Shown here one piece after another: positions 1 to 7,199 of a stretch of 64,000 nt of DNA; within the stretch, counting starts at the first letter, position 1, and each line of letters begins with the position of its first letter. A program made the translations under genes and the position numbers. The notes below the pieces were generated by a model. That model searched no databases. It was not told the origin of the DNA and saw only the letters and a program-made list of their open reading frames with translations. This DNA comes from Pseudomonas sp. dw_358 (lineage in GTDB: Bacteria > Pseudomonadota > Gammaproteobacteria > Pseudomonadales > Pseudomonadaceae). Where the stretch lies: positions 62,001 through 126,000 of the forward strand of contig NZ_JAAVUX010000002.1 of the NCBI RefSeq assembly GCF_018449655.1. Reading direction: 5' to 3'.

Positions 1-1
1 G

Positions 2-643
2 GCCCATGGCGCACCGACCCTGGCCCTGGCGGTGGATGTCACCGACGAAGCTCAGGTGGTAGAGATGTACAAGGCCGCGTTCGAGCGCTTCGGCCGTATC
101 GACGTATCGGTGCAGAACGCCGGTATCATCACCATCGACCACTTCGACAGCATGCCCCGGGGCGACTTCGACAAGGTGCTGCAGGTCAACACCACGGCGG
201 TATGGCTGTGCTGCCGGGAAGCGGCCAAGTACATGGTCAAGCAGGGCAGCGGCCGGCTGATCAACACATCCTCGGGCCAGGGCCGCCAGGGCTTTATCTA
301 CACACCTCACTACGCTGCCAGCAAGATGGGCGTGATCGGCATCACCCAAAGCCTGTCGCTGGAACTGGCGCGCCATGGCATCACGGTCAACGCCTTCTGC
401 CCCGGCATCATCGAAAGCGAGATGTGGGACTACAACGACCGGGTCTGGGGGCAGATCCTCAGCACCCCGGAAAAAACCTATGGCAAGGGCGAGCTGATGG
501 CCGAATGGGTCGGCAACATCCCCATGAAGCGCGCCGGCAAGCCCGAAGACGTCGCCGGGTTGGTGGCATTTCTGGCCAGCGACGATGCGGCGTACCTGAC
601 CGGTCAGGCGATCAATATCGATGGCGGATTGATCATGTCGTGA
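2..643 (+). CDS. Short-chain dehydrogenase/reductase (5' truncated by window edge)
   Basis: The reading frame is open from base 2, so the N-terminus with the glycine-rich NAD(P) motif lies outside the window. Visible classical SDR features are NAG after beta-4 (QNAGI), the catalytic Ser region INTSSG, the YAASK active site (Tyr-x3-Lys), the PG motif (CPGIIESEMW) and the C-terminal YLTGQAINIDGG. The family oxidises polyols or sugars with NAD(P); the substrate cannot be read from the sequence. The SorC-type regulator 58 bp downstream suggests a sugar or sugar-alcohol operon whose other genes lie to the left. Confidence 0.9.
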   Translation, partial: AHGAPTLALAVDVTDEAQVVEMYKAAFERFGRIDVSVQNAGIITIDHFDSMPRGDFDKVLQVNTTAVWLCCREAAKYMVKQGSGRLINTSSGQGRQGFIYTPHYAASKMGVIGITQSLSLELARHGITVNAFCPGIIESEMWDYNDRVWGQILSTPEKTYGKGELMAEWVGNIPMKRAGKPEDVAGLVAFLASDDAAYLTGQAINIDGGLIMS

Positions 644-701
644 CGCGGTCCAATACTCGGGTTTGTTATCATCGCCCGCGTCAACCGTCCCTGAGAGCGT
701 T

Positions 702-1661
702 ATGAGCCAGATTGAAGAACAGCGCCTGATCACCAAGATCGCCAGCCTCTACTACGAGGAAGGCTTGAAACAGTCGCAGATCTCGGCTCAGCTCGACCTC
801 TCGCAATCCTTCATCAGCCGCGCCTTGCAGCGGGCCCTGCAGGACGGTGTGGTGAAGATCACGGTGATGCGCCCGCAAGGGCTGCACCTGGAGCTGGAGC
901 GCGAACTGCAGCAAGGCTATGGCGTGCGACGGGTCATCGTGGTGGAAGCCACGGTGCCCGACGACGAGGAAAGCCTCAAGCAGGCCATCGGCTCGGCCGC
1001 CGCGCACTACCTGGAAACCACCCTCAACAGTGACGACAGCATCGGCATTTCCTCCTGGAGCTCGACCATCCGCGCCATGGTCGGCCACCTGCACACCCAG
1101 TCCGGGCGCCAGGCGGCGCGCGAAGTGGTGCAATTGCTGGGCGGCGTCGGCAACAAGGGCGCTTTCGAGGCCACCCTGCTGACTCAGCGCCTGGCCACCC
1201 TGCTCAACTGCCCGGCCTACCTGCTGCCGTCCCAGAGCATCGAGCAATCGGTGCAGAGCAAGGACCGCATCATGCAGATGGACGAGGTGCGCGAGGTGCT
1301 GGAACGTTTCGACAGCGTGACCCTGGCCATTGTCGGCATCGGCGAGCTGGAGCCGTCGCAGCTGCTGCGCAACAGCGGCAACTACTACACCGAGGAAATG
1401 CTCAAGGTGCTGGCAGAACGGGGCGCAGTGGGCGACATCTGCCTGCGTTACTTTGACCAGAACGGCCAGCCGGTGCTGGACGAGGATGAGGAATTCGTGG
1501 TTTCCATGGCCCTGCCCAAACTGCACGACGTGCAACGGGTGCTGGCATTGGCCGGTGGGCAACGCAAGGTGCAGGCCATTCGCGGGGCGTTGAAGGGTGG
1601 GTTTGTGGATGTGTTGATTACCGATCTGGTGGCGGCTGAGGGGTTGCGGGGGGCCTTGTAG
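702..1661 (+). CDS. SorC/DeoR-type sugar-binding transcriptional regulator
   Basis: A 319-aa protein with an N-terminal helix-turn-helix (roughly residues 20-45, KQSQISAQLDLSQSFISRAL) followed by a sugar-phosphate-isomerase-like effector domain that fills the rest of the chain, as in SorC-family regulators. Such proteins bind a phosphorylated or free sugar and switch catabolic operons. The ATG at 702 is preferred because it begins directly at the conserved MSQIEEQRLITKIASLYY segment. It sits just after the SDR gene and probably regulates that operon; this is inferred from position only. Confidence 0.85.
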   Translation: MSQIEEQRLITKIASLYYEEGLKQSQISAQLDLSQSFISRALQRALQDGVVKITVMRPQGLHLELERELQQGYGVRRVIVVEATVPDDEESLKQAIGSAAAHYLETTLNSDDSIGISSWSSTIRAMVGHLHTQSGRQAAREVVQLLGGVGNKGAFEATLLTQRLATLLNCPAYLLPSQSIEQSVQSKDRIMQMDEVREVLERFDSVTLAIVGIGELEPSQLLRNSGNYYTEEMLKVLAERGAVGDICLRYFDQNGQPVLDEDEEFVVSMALPKLHDVQRVLALAGGQRKVQAIRGALKGGFVDVLITDLVAAEGLRGAL

Positions 1662-1745
1662 CGCGAAATGAAGCATCGTTTGAACTTGCCCCCGGCCGCC
1701 GGCCGCTGCAAACTTCCCGCCTTTGCCCCCACGCCAAGGCCCGCC

Positions 1746-1973
1746 ATGACCGTCGAAACCCCAGAAGCGCTCAAAGCCCGAAAAATGCTCCAGCTGGATG
1801 CCGTCCTCGAAGCCATGGCCACTGAAACCCGCGATGTGTCCAAAGCCTTCTTTCACGGCTGGGTATTGTCGGCCGCCATGGAACTCTGGGACCGCGGTGT
1901 CCTGACCCAGGAAGAGCGCCTGGCTGTTGAAACCCGTGCCACCACTATTGCCACTCCCGCGAACGCCGAATAA
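1746..1973 (+). CDS. Small conserved-looking hypothetical protein
   Basis: A 75-aa acidic protein starting MTVETPEALKARKML; the ATG at 1746 is chosen over an upstream in-frame ATG (1668) because the intervening residues are a proline/arginine-rich stretch that does not look coding. It is predicted helical, with no signal peptide, membrane segment or metal-binding motif. It lies 84 bp after the SorC-type regulator on the same strand. Function unknown. Confidence 0.55.
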   Translation: MTVETPEALKARKMLQLDAVLEAMATETRDVSKAFFHGWVLSAAMELWDRGVLTQEERLAVETRATTIATPANAE

Positions 1974-2248
1974 CCCCGATCACTGTTGCACTGACGACAC
2001 CGGACGGACAACAACTTCCCGGTTTCAACAGACAAACTTCCCGCTCACTCCCGGAAACCAGCGCGCTCCGGGACTGCGCTGTCTGGCACACTAAGTGCAA
2101 CTTCTCTGACGTCGCCTGACTATGCCAATAGAGGGTCCCTTGTTTTGACCCACTGGACTGTCTGGAGCACTGATGAAGTCGCGCTTGCCACACCGTACAA
2201 GACCCCTTCCCATGGCGATCGCCATCGCCCCTACTTTTCAGCAAAAAG
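1974..2248. other. Non-coding stretch before receptor remnant
   Basis: No convincing gene, tRNA or terminator was seen. The stretch leads into a decayed 3' gene end and probably represents residual DNA from a deletion. Confidence 0.4.
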
Positions 2249-2398
2249 TGGAACGTGTTTTTCGATGGCAAGAACCTCACCGACAAGCATTACGTGACGG
2301 CCTCGAAGAACTCGCTGGACCTCAAAGGGCAGGATTCGGCCAACTTCTATGTGGGCGACGGGATCGGGTTTACCACGGGGGTTACCTACAACTTCTGA
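2249..2398 (+). pseudogene. 3' remnant of a TonB-dependent outer-membrane receptor
   Basis: One frame from about 2249 to the TGA at 2396 reads WNVFFDGKNLTDKHY, then a segment ending ANFYVGDGIGFTTGVTYNF. NLTDK(H/R)Y and a final beta-strand ending in aromatic Phe are hallmarks of the last strands of TonB-dependent siderophore receptor barrels. Only about 50 codons remain and there is no start or plug domain, so this is the tail of a deleted or recombined receptor. A longer overlapping frame (2173-2535) has no recognisable protein character and is not annotated. Confidence 0.6.
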
Positions 2399-2547
2399 TT
2401 GAGCCGGTGTCGGCAAACCTCGAGAGGCTCGGTCGACGAATCGTGGTGTTCGATGCCGCGCTGCGCAGCGTCTACGCAATGCTCGAGCCCCCGGTCGAGG
2501 CGGAAGGCTTCGTCAGGGTGCAGACCCTCGAATGACGGCAAAAAACC

Positions 2548-2675
2548 GCGAATGTGAAATGCAACTCACATCCGTATCACGAATTTTTCAACCTCCGCTG
2601 GATACTCTTGCCTGGCTTCTTCAAGTTACACAGCCCGCTCCCCCCCATCGCGGGCTTTTTTTTGCCTGAAATTCC
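2548..2675 (+). ncRNA. Candidate small RNA unit, copy A of tandem pair
   Basis: First of two ~128-bp units repeated with a 148-bp offset. Its 5' block (2548-2591) is nearly identical to copy B and carries TGTGA-N8-TCACA, an imperfect CRP/Vfr-like palindrome with N8 instead of N6. The middle ~40 bp differs between copies, and the 3' end is a strong intrinsic terminator. Conserved 5' and terminator blocks flanking a variable centre are what duplicated sRNA genes look like. No ORF explains the conservation. Transcription is inferred, not shown. Confidence 0.45.
2633..2663 (+). terminator. Intrinsic terminator of copy A
   Basis: GCCCGC (2633-2638) pairs with GCGGGC (2650-2655) around an 11-nt C-rich loop and is followed by eight T. 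The T-run exists only on the plus strand, so it ends plus-strand transcription. Confidence 0.85.
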
Positions 2676-2695
2676 TTGCCACTCGATGGAAAATG

Positions 2696-2822
2696 GCGAA
2701 TGTGAAATGCAGATCACATCCGTATCACGAATTTTTCAAGCGCTGCTGGGTATTCTTCACTCGCTCCTTCAGTTTTACCGCCCGCTTTTCCCCATCGCGG
2801 GCTTTTTTTTGCCTGCGATTCC
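2696..2822 (+). ncRNA. Candidate small RNA unit, copy B of tandem pair
   Basis: Second unit. The first 44 bp match copy A with two central differences inside the TGTGA-N8-TCACA palindrome spacer. A TATTCT hexamer at 2751 (TACTCT in copy A) could be a -10 element; no good -35 is present, which would fit an activator bound at the palindrome. The transcript from there to the terminator would be only about 50 nt. The unit ends immediately before the stop codon of the convergent EAL gene. Confidence 0.45.
2780..2810 (+). terminator. Intrinsic terminator of copy B
   Basis: GCCCGC (2780-2785) pairs with GCGGGC (2797-2802) and is followed by eight T. Its loop shares the CCCCATC core with copy A. It faces the convergent EAL gene. 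Confidence 0.85.
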
Positions 2823-2823
2823 A

Positions 2824-4380
2824 TCAACGCCCGACCTCTGGCACCCGGTCTTTGCCGCAGAGCCCCTCAATGAACGCTCCGGCCGTGATCGGCTTGCCAA
2901 ACAGATACCCCTGCAGAAAATCCACTTCCCGCGCCACCAGGTAATCCCGCTGTTCGGCGGTCTCCACGCCTTCAGCGATGATCTGCAAGCCCAGCTTGCC
3001 CGACAGCTCGATAATGCTGTCCAGAATGTGCCCCGACGAGGCCGCGTCGCCGATGACGGTGACGAAGCTCTGGTCGATCTTGAGAATGTCCACCTTGAAC
3101 GCCTGCAGATAACCCAGGCTGGAATGCCCCGTGCCGAAGTCATCGATGGCGATCAGCACGCCCAGGGCGCGCAGGTCGGCGAACAGCCGTTGCGTCTTGG
3201 GCACGGGCTGGATGAGTTCACGTTCGGTCAATTCCAGCACCAACTTCACGGCCCCTTGGGGAAAGGCGTCGAGGAAGGCTTGGCAATCCTCCACCAGCCC
3301 CGGCTCTTCGCAGTGTTTGACGGTGATGTTGAAGCCGATGTGCAGGGGCGCGTCAGGCCGGGCGGCCCCCGCCAGCTGGCGGGCGGCCTGGCGCATGATC
3401 AGGCGCGTCATGGGCACAATCAGGCCACTGCGCTCGGCGAGGGGGATGAACCGCTGAGGCGGCACCAGGCCGGCACGGGGGTGGCGCCAGCGCATCAGCA
3501 CTTCGGCGCCGACCCAACGCAGGTGCGAGCCATTGACCACTGGCTGGAAGAACGCCTCGAATTCTTCGGCATCCAGGGCGCGCTGCAACTCCCGACGCGG
3601 TGCGTGCAGGCGGTCCAGGAACCAGGCGCAGACCAGGCCAGCCAGGCCGCCCAACACCACGAGCAGGCCGAGCAAATGCAGGTAGCTCGTCCGGGCCCGC
3701 GCCCCTATCGAGCCGCCGGCAAACCCCGCGTGCACCGCCAGCGGGTAATGGCCGGAGCGCACGGTGACGGCGGCTTCGGCGAAGTCGGGCGCGGGCGTGG
3801 AATAGATCTGACCTTGGGCGTCCAGCCAATGGCTGCCGACTTCCAGCACTTGGGCATGGTCAAAACCGGTCAGGCGCAGCGCCGCTTGCAGATGCTCGCC
3901 GTCCACGGCCGCCAGGGCGGTTCTGGGCCCGACGGCTTCGCGATAGACCAGCAGCGGGTGGTCTGGGGTGACCAGATTGCCCGGCATCAACCAGAGACGG
4001 CCGTCAGTGTAATCGTAATCGTTGACCGGCTCGCTGAAGCGGCCGAACAGCGAGCTGCAATAGAGCTTGCCATCATAGGCGAGGTTGACCGAGCGTACGA
4101 ACGGGCCACGGGTTACCTCTTCGCGCAGCGGCAGTTGGGCCTCGGTGCAGGGCATGCCCGCCAGCAGCAGTACTTGCTGCGCGGCCCTCGCCACGCCGTC
4201 GAGCATCTGCTCGATCTGCATGACCGTTTCGGTAGCCGACAGCCGAGCCTGCGCATGCAGCGCTTCATTGGCCTGCCACTGCAGCACGGGCCAGGCCACC
4301 AGCAGTGGGACGGCAGCCACCAGCCAGGGCAGGCAGCGGCGCAGAAGGCGATTCGAACGAGCGGGATAGTCTAGGGGCAT
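2824..4380 (-). CDS. CSS-motif EAL-domain cyclic-di-GMP phosphodiesterase
   Basis: A 518-aa membrane protein. An N-terminal transmembrane helix (about residues 15-35) and a periplasmic domain with a YCSSLFG CSS motif and GMPCTE cysteine are followed by a second helix near residue 235 and a C-terminal EAL domain. The EAL signature is present as EVLMRW, with ELTERE, DDFGTG, KIDQSF and AEGVET intact, so catalysis is expected. CSS/EAL enzymes hydrolyse c-di-GMP and are redox-regulated through periplasmic disulfides (established for E. coli PdeC). The start at 4380 has GGAAG just upstream; an in-frame ATG at 4404 lacks this. Confidence 0.9.
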   Translation of the reverse strand: MPLDYPARSNRLLRRCLPWLVAAVPLLVAWPVLQWQANEALHAQARLSATETVMQIEQMLDGVARAAQQVLLLAGMPCTEAQLPLREEVTRGPFVRSVNLAYDGKLYCSSLFGRFSEPVNDYDYTDGRLWLMPGNLVTPDHPLLVYREAVGPRTALAAVDGEHLQAALRLTGFDHAQVLEVGSHWLDAQGQIYSTPAPDFAEAAVTVRSGHYPLAVHAGFAGGSIGARARTSYLHLLGLLVVLGGLAGLVCAWFLDRLHAPRRELQRALDAEEFEAFFQPVVNGSHLRWVGAEVLMRWRHPRAGLVPPQRFIPLAERSGLIVPMTRLIMRQAARQLAGAARPDAPLHIGFNITVKHCEEPGLVEDCQAFLDAFPQGAVKLVLELTERELIQPVPKTQRLFADLRALGVLIAIDDFGTGHSSLGYLQAFKVDILKIDQSFVTVIGDAASSGHILDSIIELSGKLGLQIIAEGVETAEQRDYLVAREVDFLQGYLFGKPITAGAFIEGLCGKDRVPEVGR

Positions 4381-4551
4381 CAGGCTTCCAGGCCAGCGAA
4401 TCACTTCAAAGCCCCATAGTGTAGATGGCGTCAGCGATGCTGCCGTTGCAGATGCTCTGTAAATTTCATGACAGAGGCGACCGGGGGCAGAGGCCCCAGG
4501 CTCCAGAGGTCAGCGCTCGGCCACCGTGCGCACTGCCTGTCGGACCGCGTC

Positions 4552-5970
4552 TCAGCGCCCTCGATAGATTTCTGCCCCGGCCTGAGGCCCCAGGCGCCGG
4601 AACAACAGGGCCGACAGCGCACTGATCAGGCCGAACAGGAGCATGACAGCGGCAATGTCCGGCTGATCGACATGGCTCTGGCCACGCCACTGCAGGATCA
4701 CCCCCAGCAGCGCTGCCGCCGCCCCCACCGACACGCTGATGGTCAGCAGCACGCTCATGGACGACAGGCTGCTGGCCCGACTGGACAGCTCGGCGGGCAC
4801 GTCGGCGTAGGTCAACGAGCCGAGGGTGCTGAACTGCAAGGAGTTGATCATGCCGCTGGCGAACAGCACCGGGACGATGATCCACAACGGCGTTGCCAGC
4901 GAGAATCCGGCGCAGGTCGCCAGCAGCACGCCGGACAATACTGAACTGGTCATCAGGCTGCGGCGAAAGCCGAAGTAGCGCACGATGCGCACCGCCAGCA
5001 GCTTCATCAGGCAGGCACCGACGCCGGTGGCGAAGGTCAACAGCCCGGCTTGCAGCGCGTTGAGCCCAAAGCACAGCTGGAACAGCAGCACCAGCAGAAA
5101 GGACTGGGCGCTGCTGCCGAAACGAAACAGGTTGCCGCCCCAGAAGGTCACGGCAAACGACGGAATGCGCAACAACGAAAAATCGATCAAGGGTTGCGGA
5201 TGACGACGCGCGTGATGGCGGTAGATCAGCCCGCTGACCACCCCCACTGTCAGCAGAATCAGCACCCAGCGCCGCTCCAGCAAACCATGGCCCAAGGCTT
5301 CGAAACCGAACACCAGACTGCCCACCGCCAGCGCGCTGAGGATCACCCCCAGCCCGTCCAGCGGCTGACCGCGCTCGGCCGGGTAATCGGGAATATGGTG
5401 CAGGACCAGACGGATGCCCAGCACGCCGATGGGCACGTTGACCAGGAAGATCCAGTGCCAGGACAGCAAGGTCACCAGCAGCCCGCCCAACGGCGGTCCC
5501 AGCACCGAGCCCAGCAAACCGGCCACGGTCAGGAAGGACATGGCCCGCATCAGGTTTTCCTTGGCCACCCAGCGCAACAGGATCACCTGCCCTACCGGCA
5601 CCATCAGCGCCCCGGACGCGCCCTGCACCACCCTCGCCAGCGACAGCTGGGCCAGGGAGCCGGCCGCGGCGCAGGCCACCGAGGACAGGGTGAACAGCGC
5701 AATGGCGCCGATGAACACCCGCCGCGGTCCGAAACGGTCCGCCACCCAGCCACTGACCGGCACGAACATCGCCACCGCCAGCAGGTACAGCGACACCACC
5801 AGGTTCATCCGCACGCCCGGCTCGGCAAAATCGCTGGCCATCTGCGGCAAGGCGGTCAGCACGGCGCTGCCATCGAGCAGCTCCATGAACAGTGCGCAGC
5901 CGATGATCATCGGCACGGTCTTGTTGAAAACGCCGGTGGCGGGTGGAACGATGCGGCTGGCTACATTCAC
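4552..5970 (-). CDS. MFS multidrug-type transporter (DHA2 family)
   Basis: A 472-aa, about 14-helix major facilitator with the motif-A-like loop GWVADRFGPRRVF between helices 2 and 3 and motif C-like GSVLGPPLGG in helix 5. The GTG at 5970 lies one base beyond the stop of the upstream flavin oxidoreductase, so it is translationally coupled. As the last gene of the ABC/oxidoreductase operon it may export a by-product or import a substrate; the substrate is not known. Confidence 0.85.
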   Translation of the reverse strand: MNVASRIVPPATGVFNKTVPMIIGCALFMELLDGSAVLTALPQMASDFAEPGVRMNLVVSLYLLAVAMFVPVSGWVADRFGPRRVFIGAIALFTLSSVACAAAGSLAQLSLARVVQGASGALMVPVGQVILLRWVAKENLMRAMSFLTVAGLLGSVLGPPLGGLLVTLLSWHWIFLVNVPIGVLGIRLVLHHIPDYPAERGQPLDGLGVILSALAVGSLVFGFEALGHGLLERRWVLILLTVGVVSGLIYRHHARRHPQPLIDFSLLRIPSFAVTFWGGNLFRFGSSAQSFLLVLLFQLCFGLNALQAGLLTFATGVGACLMKLLAVRIVRYFGFRRSLMTSSVLSGVLLATCAGFSLATPLWIIVPVLFASGMINSLQFSTLGSLTYADVPAELSSRASSLSSMSVLLTISVSVGAAAALLGVILQWRGQSHVDQPDIAAVMLLFGLISALSALLFRRLGPQAGAEIYRGR

Positions 5971-5971
5971 G

Positions 5972-7180
5972 TCAGAACAGGCCCGAGGTCGGCGGTGGTG
6001 TCCCCTTCAGTTGCCAGGCGCCGACGGCAGCGGCTTTCCACTGCCGCGGGTTGTGGTTGGCCACTGTGCGGGCGTTGCGCCAATGGCGGTCGAGGTTGTG
6101 GCGGCGTCCCGTGGTGGAGGCACCGCCCACATCGAAGACCAGCTCGGCCGCCTTGAGTCCCGCCTGCGCCGCACTGTACTGGGCCTGGGCAACATCGATG
6201 GCAGCCTGATCGACCGAGGCCGGAGTCAGGTCTTGCGCCCAGGCACGGTCGATGGCCCGGGCAGCATGCAACACCACAGCCTCGGCGGTAAAGGCCCGCG
6301 CACTGATATCACCCACACTCAACTCGACATAGGGGTCGTCCACCGAGCGCTCGGCGCTGCTGTGCTTGATCGGCCGCGCGTGATCACGGGCGAAGACCAC
6401 CGCATCGTTCAGGGCGTTGCGGGCGATACCGGCGATCACGGTGCCGAGAAACAGCTGCAGGAACGGGGTGACGATGCTGCGTTTGCCCTCCTCCACCGCG
6501 CGCACCCGAATCTCGTGGGCGAACACCTGCACGTTGTTCAGGTGGGTGGTGCCACTGGCGGTCAGGCGCTGGCCCATGGCGTCGAAATCGTCCAGCAGGA
6601 CCAGGCCTTCGCGATCGCGGGGCAGGATGAACGACACCGGCTGGTCGTTCTCGTCCAGGGCGACCGCGCTGACCCAGTCGGCATACAGGGACCCGGTGCT
6701 GTAGTACTTGCTGCCATTGGCGCGGAAGTGCTTGCCGTCACGCACGATCCGCGCACTGACCGCACCGTTGGCCCCGCCGATTTCCCAGCCGGCATTGCCC
6801 AGCACTGCGCCTTGCAGATAGCGCTCGAACCAGCACTGACGATCCTCCTCGATGCCCTCGGCACGGGACGCCAACAGGCCTTCGACAAAACCCAGGCCGG
6901 GACGCAGGGCCTGGGCGACGTTGGAGTCCACAGAGGCAATGCGCAGCAAGAAGCCGATCACATCGCTGACGCTGCCGCCAGGGCCGCCATATTTGACCGG
7001 GATACGGGTGGTGTAGATCCCCGCCCTGGCCAGGCTGGCGATCGCCTCGTACGGCAGCTCGCGATTGCGCTCGCGCTCCGAGGCCCCGCTACCGATGTGG
7101 GGCAACAGTTCGTCGAGACGCGCCGACAGCTCGGAGATCGAGACGGCAGGTGGCAGCTTAACAACAGACAACGGGGTCAT
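5972..7180 (-). CDS. Acyl-CoA-dehydrogenase-fold flavin oxidoreductase (SfnB/DszC-like)
   Basis: A 402-aa protein of the acyl-CoA dehydrogenase superfamily. It has the N-terminal helical domain (YEAIASLARAGIYTTRIP), the central beta domain (GNAGWEIGGANG, then FRANGSKYYSTGSLYADW) and a C-terminal helical bundle. It lacks acyl-CoA handling features and best resembles the SfnB/DszC monooxygenase branch that acts on organosulfur compounds with reduced FMN. AAGGA lies six bases before the ATG at 7180, favouring it over the ATG two codons upstream. The operon with a peptide-type ABC importer and the NtaA-like enzyme nearby support a sulfur-scavenging role. Confidence 0.8.
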   Translation of the reverse strand: MTPLSVVKLPPAVSISELSARLDELLPHIGSGASERERNRELPYEAIASLARAGIYTTRIPVKYGGPGGSVSDVIGFLLRIASVDSNVAQALRPGLGFVEGLLASRAEGIEEDRQCWFERYLQGAVLGNAGWEIGGANGAVSARIVRDGKHFRANGSKYYSTGSLYADWVSAVALDENDQPVSFILPRDREGLVLLDDFDAMGQRLTASGTTHLNNVQVFAHEIRVRAVEEGKRSIVTPFLQLFLGTVIAGIARNALNDAVVFARDHARPIKHSSAERSVDDPYVELSVGDISARAFTAEAVVLHAARAIDRAWAQDLTPASVDQAAIDVAQAQYSAAQAGLKAAELVFDVGGASTTGRRHNLDRHWRNARTVANHNPRQWKAAAVGAWQLKGTPPPTSGLF

Positions 7181-7199
7181 GAGCATTCCTTATAAAAAG

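Noticed and set aside
2173..2535. A 120-codon frame overlapping the receptor remnant
   Set aside because: The receptor-like sequence is in a different frame, and this frame has no family character; no good ribosome-binding site precedes it.
2701..2718. A standard Vfr/CRP site
   Set aside because: The half-sites are separated by eight bases instead of six, which disfavors CRP-type binding.
2548..2822. CRISPR-like repeat
   Set aside because: Only two units, 148 bp apart, with terminators; there is no array of short repeats and no cas gene.
2554..4374. A 606-codon plus-strand frame over the EAL gene and repeat units
   Set aside because: It runs through both terminators and antisense to a motif-complete EAL protein.
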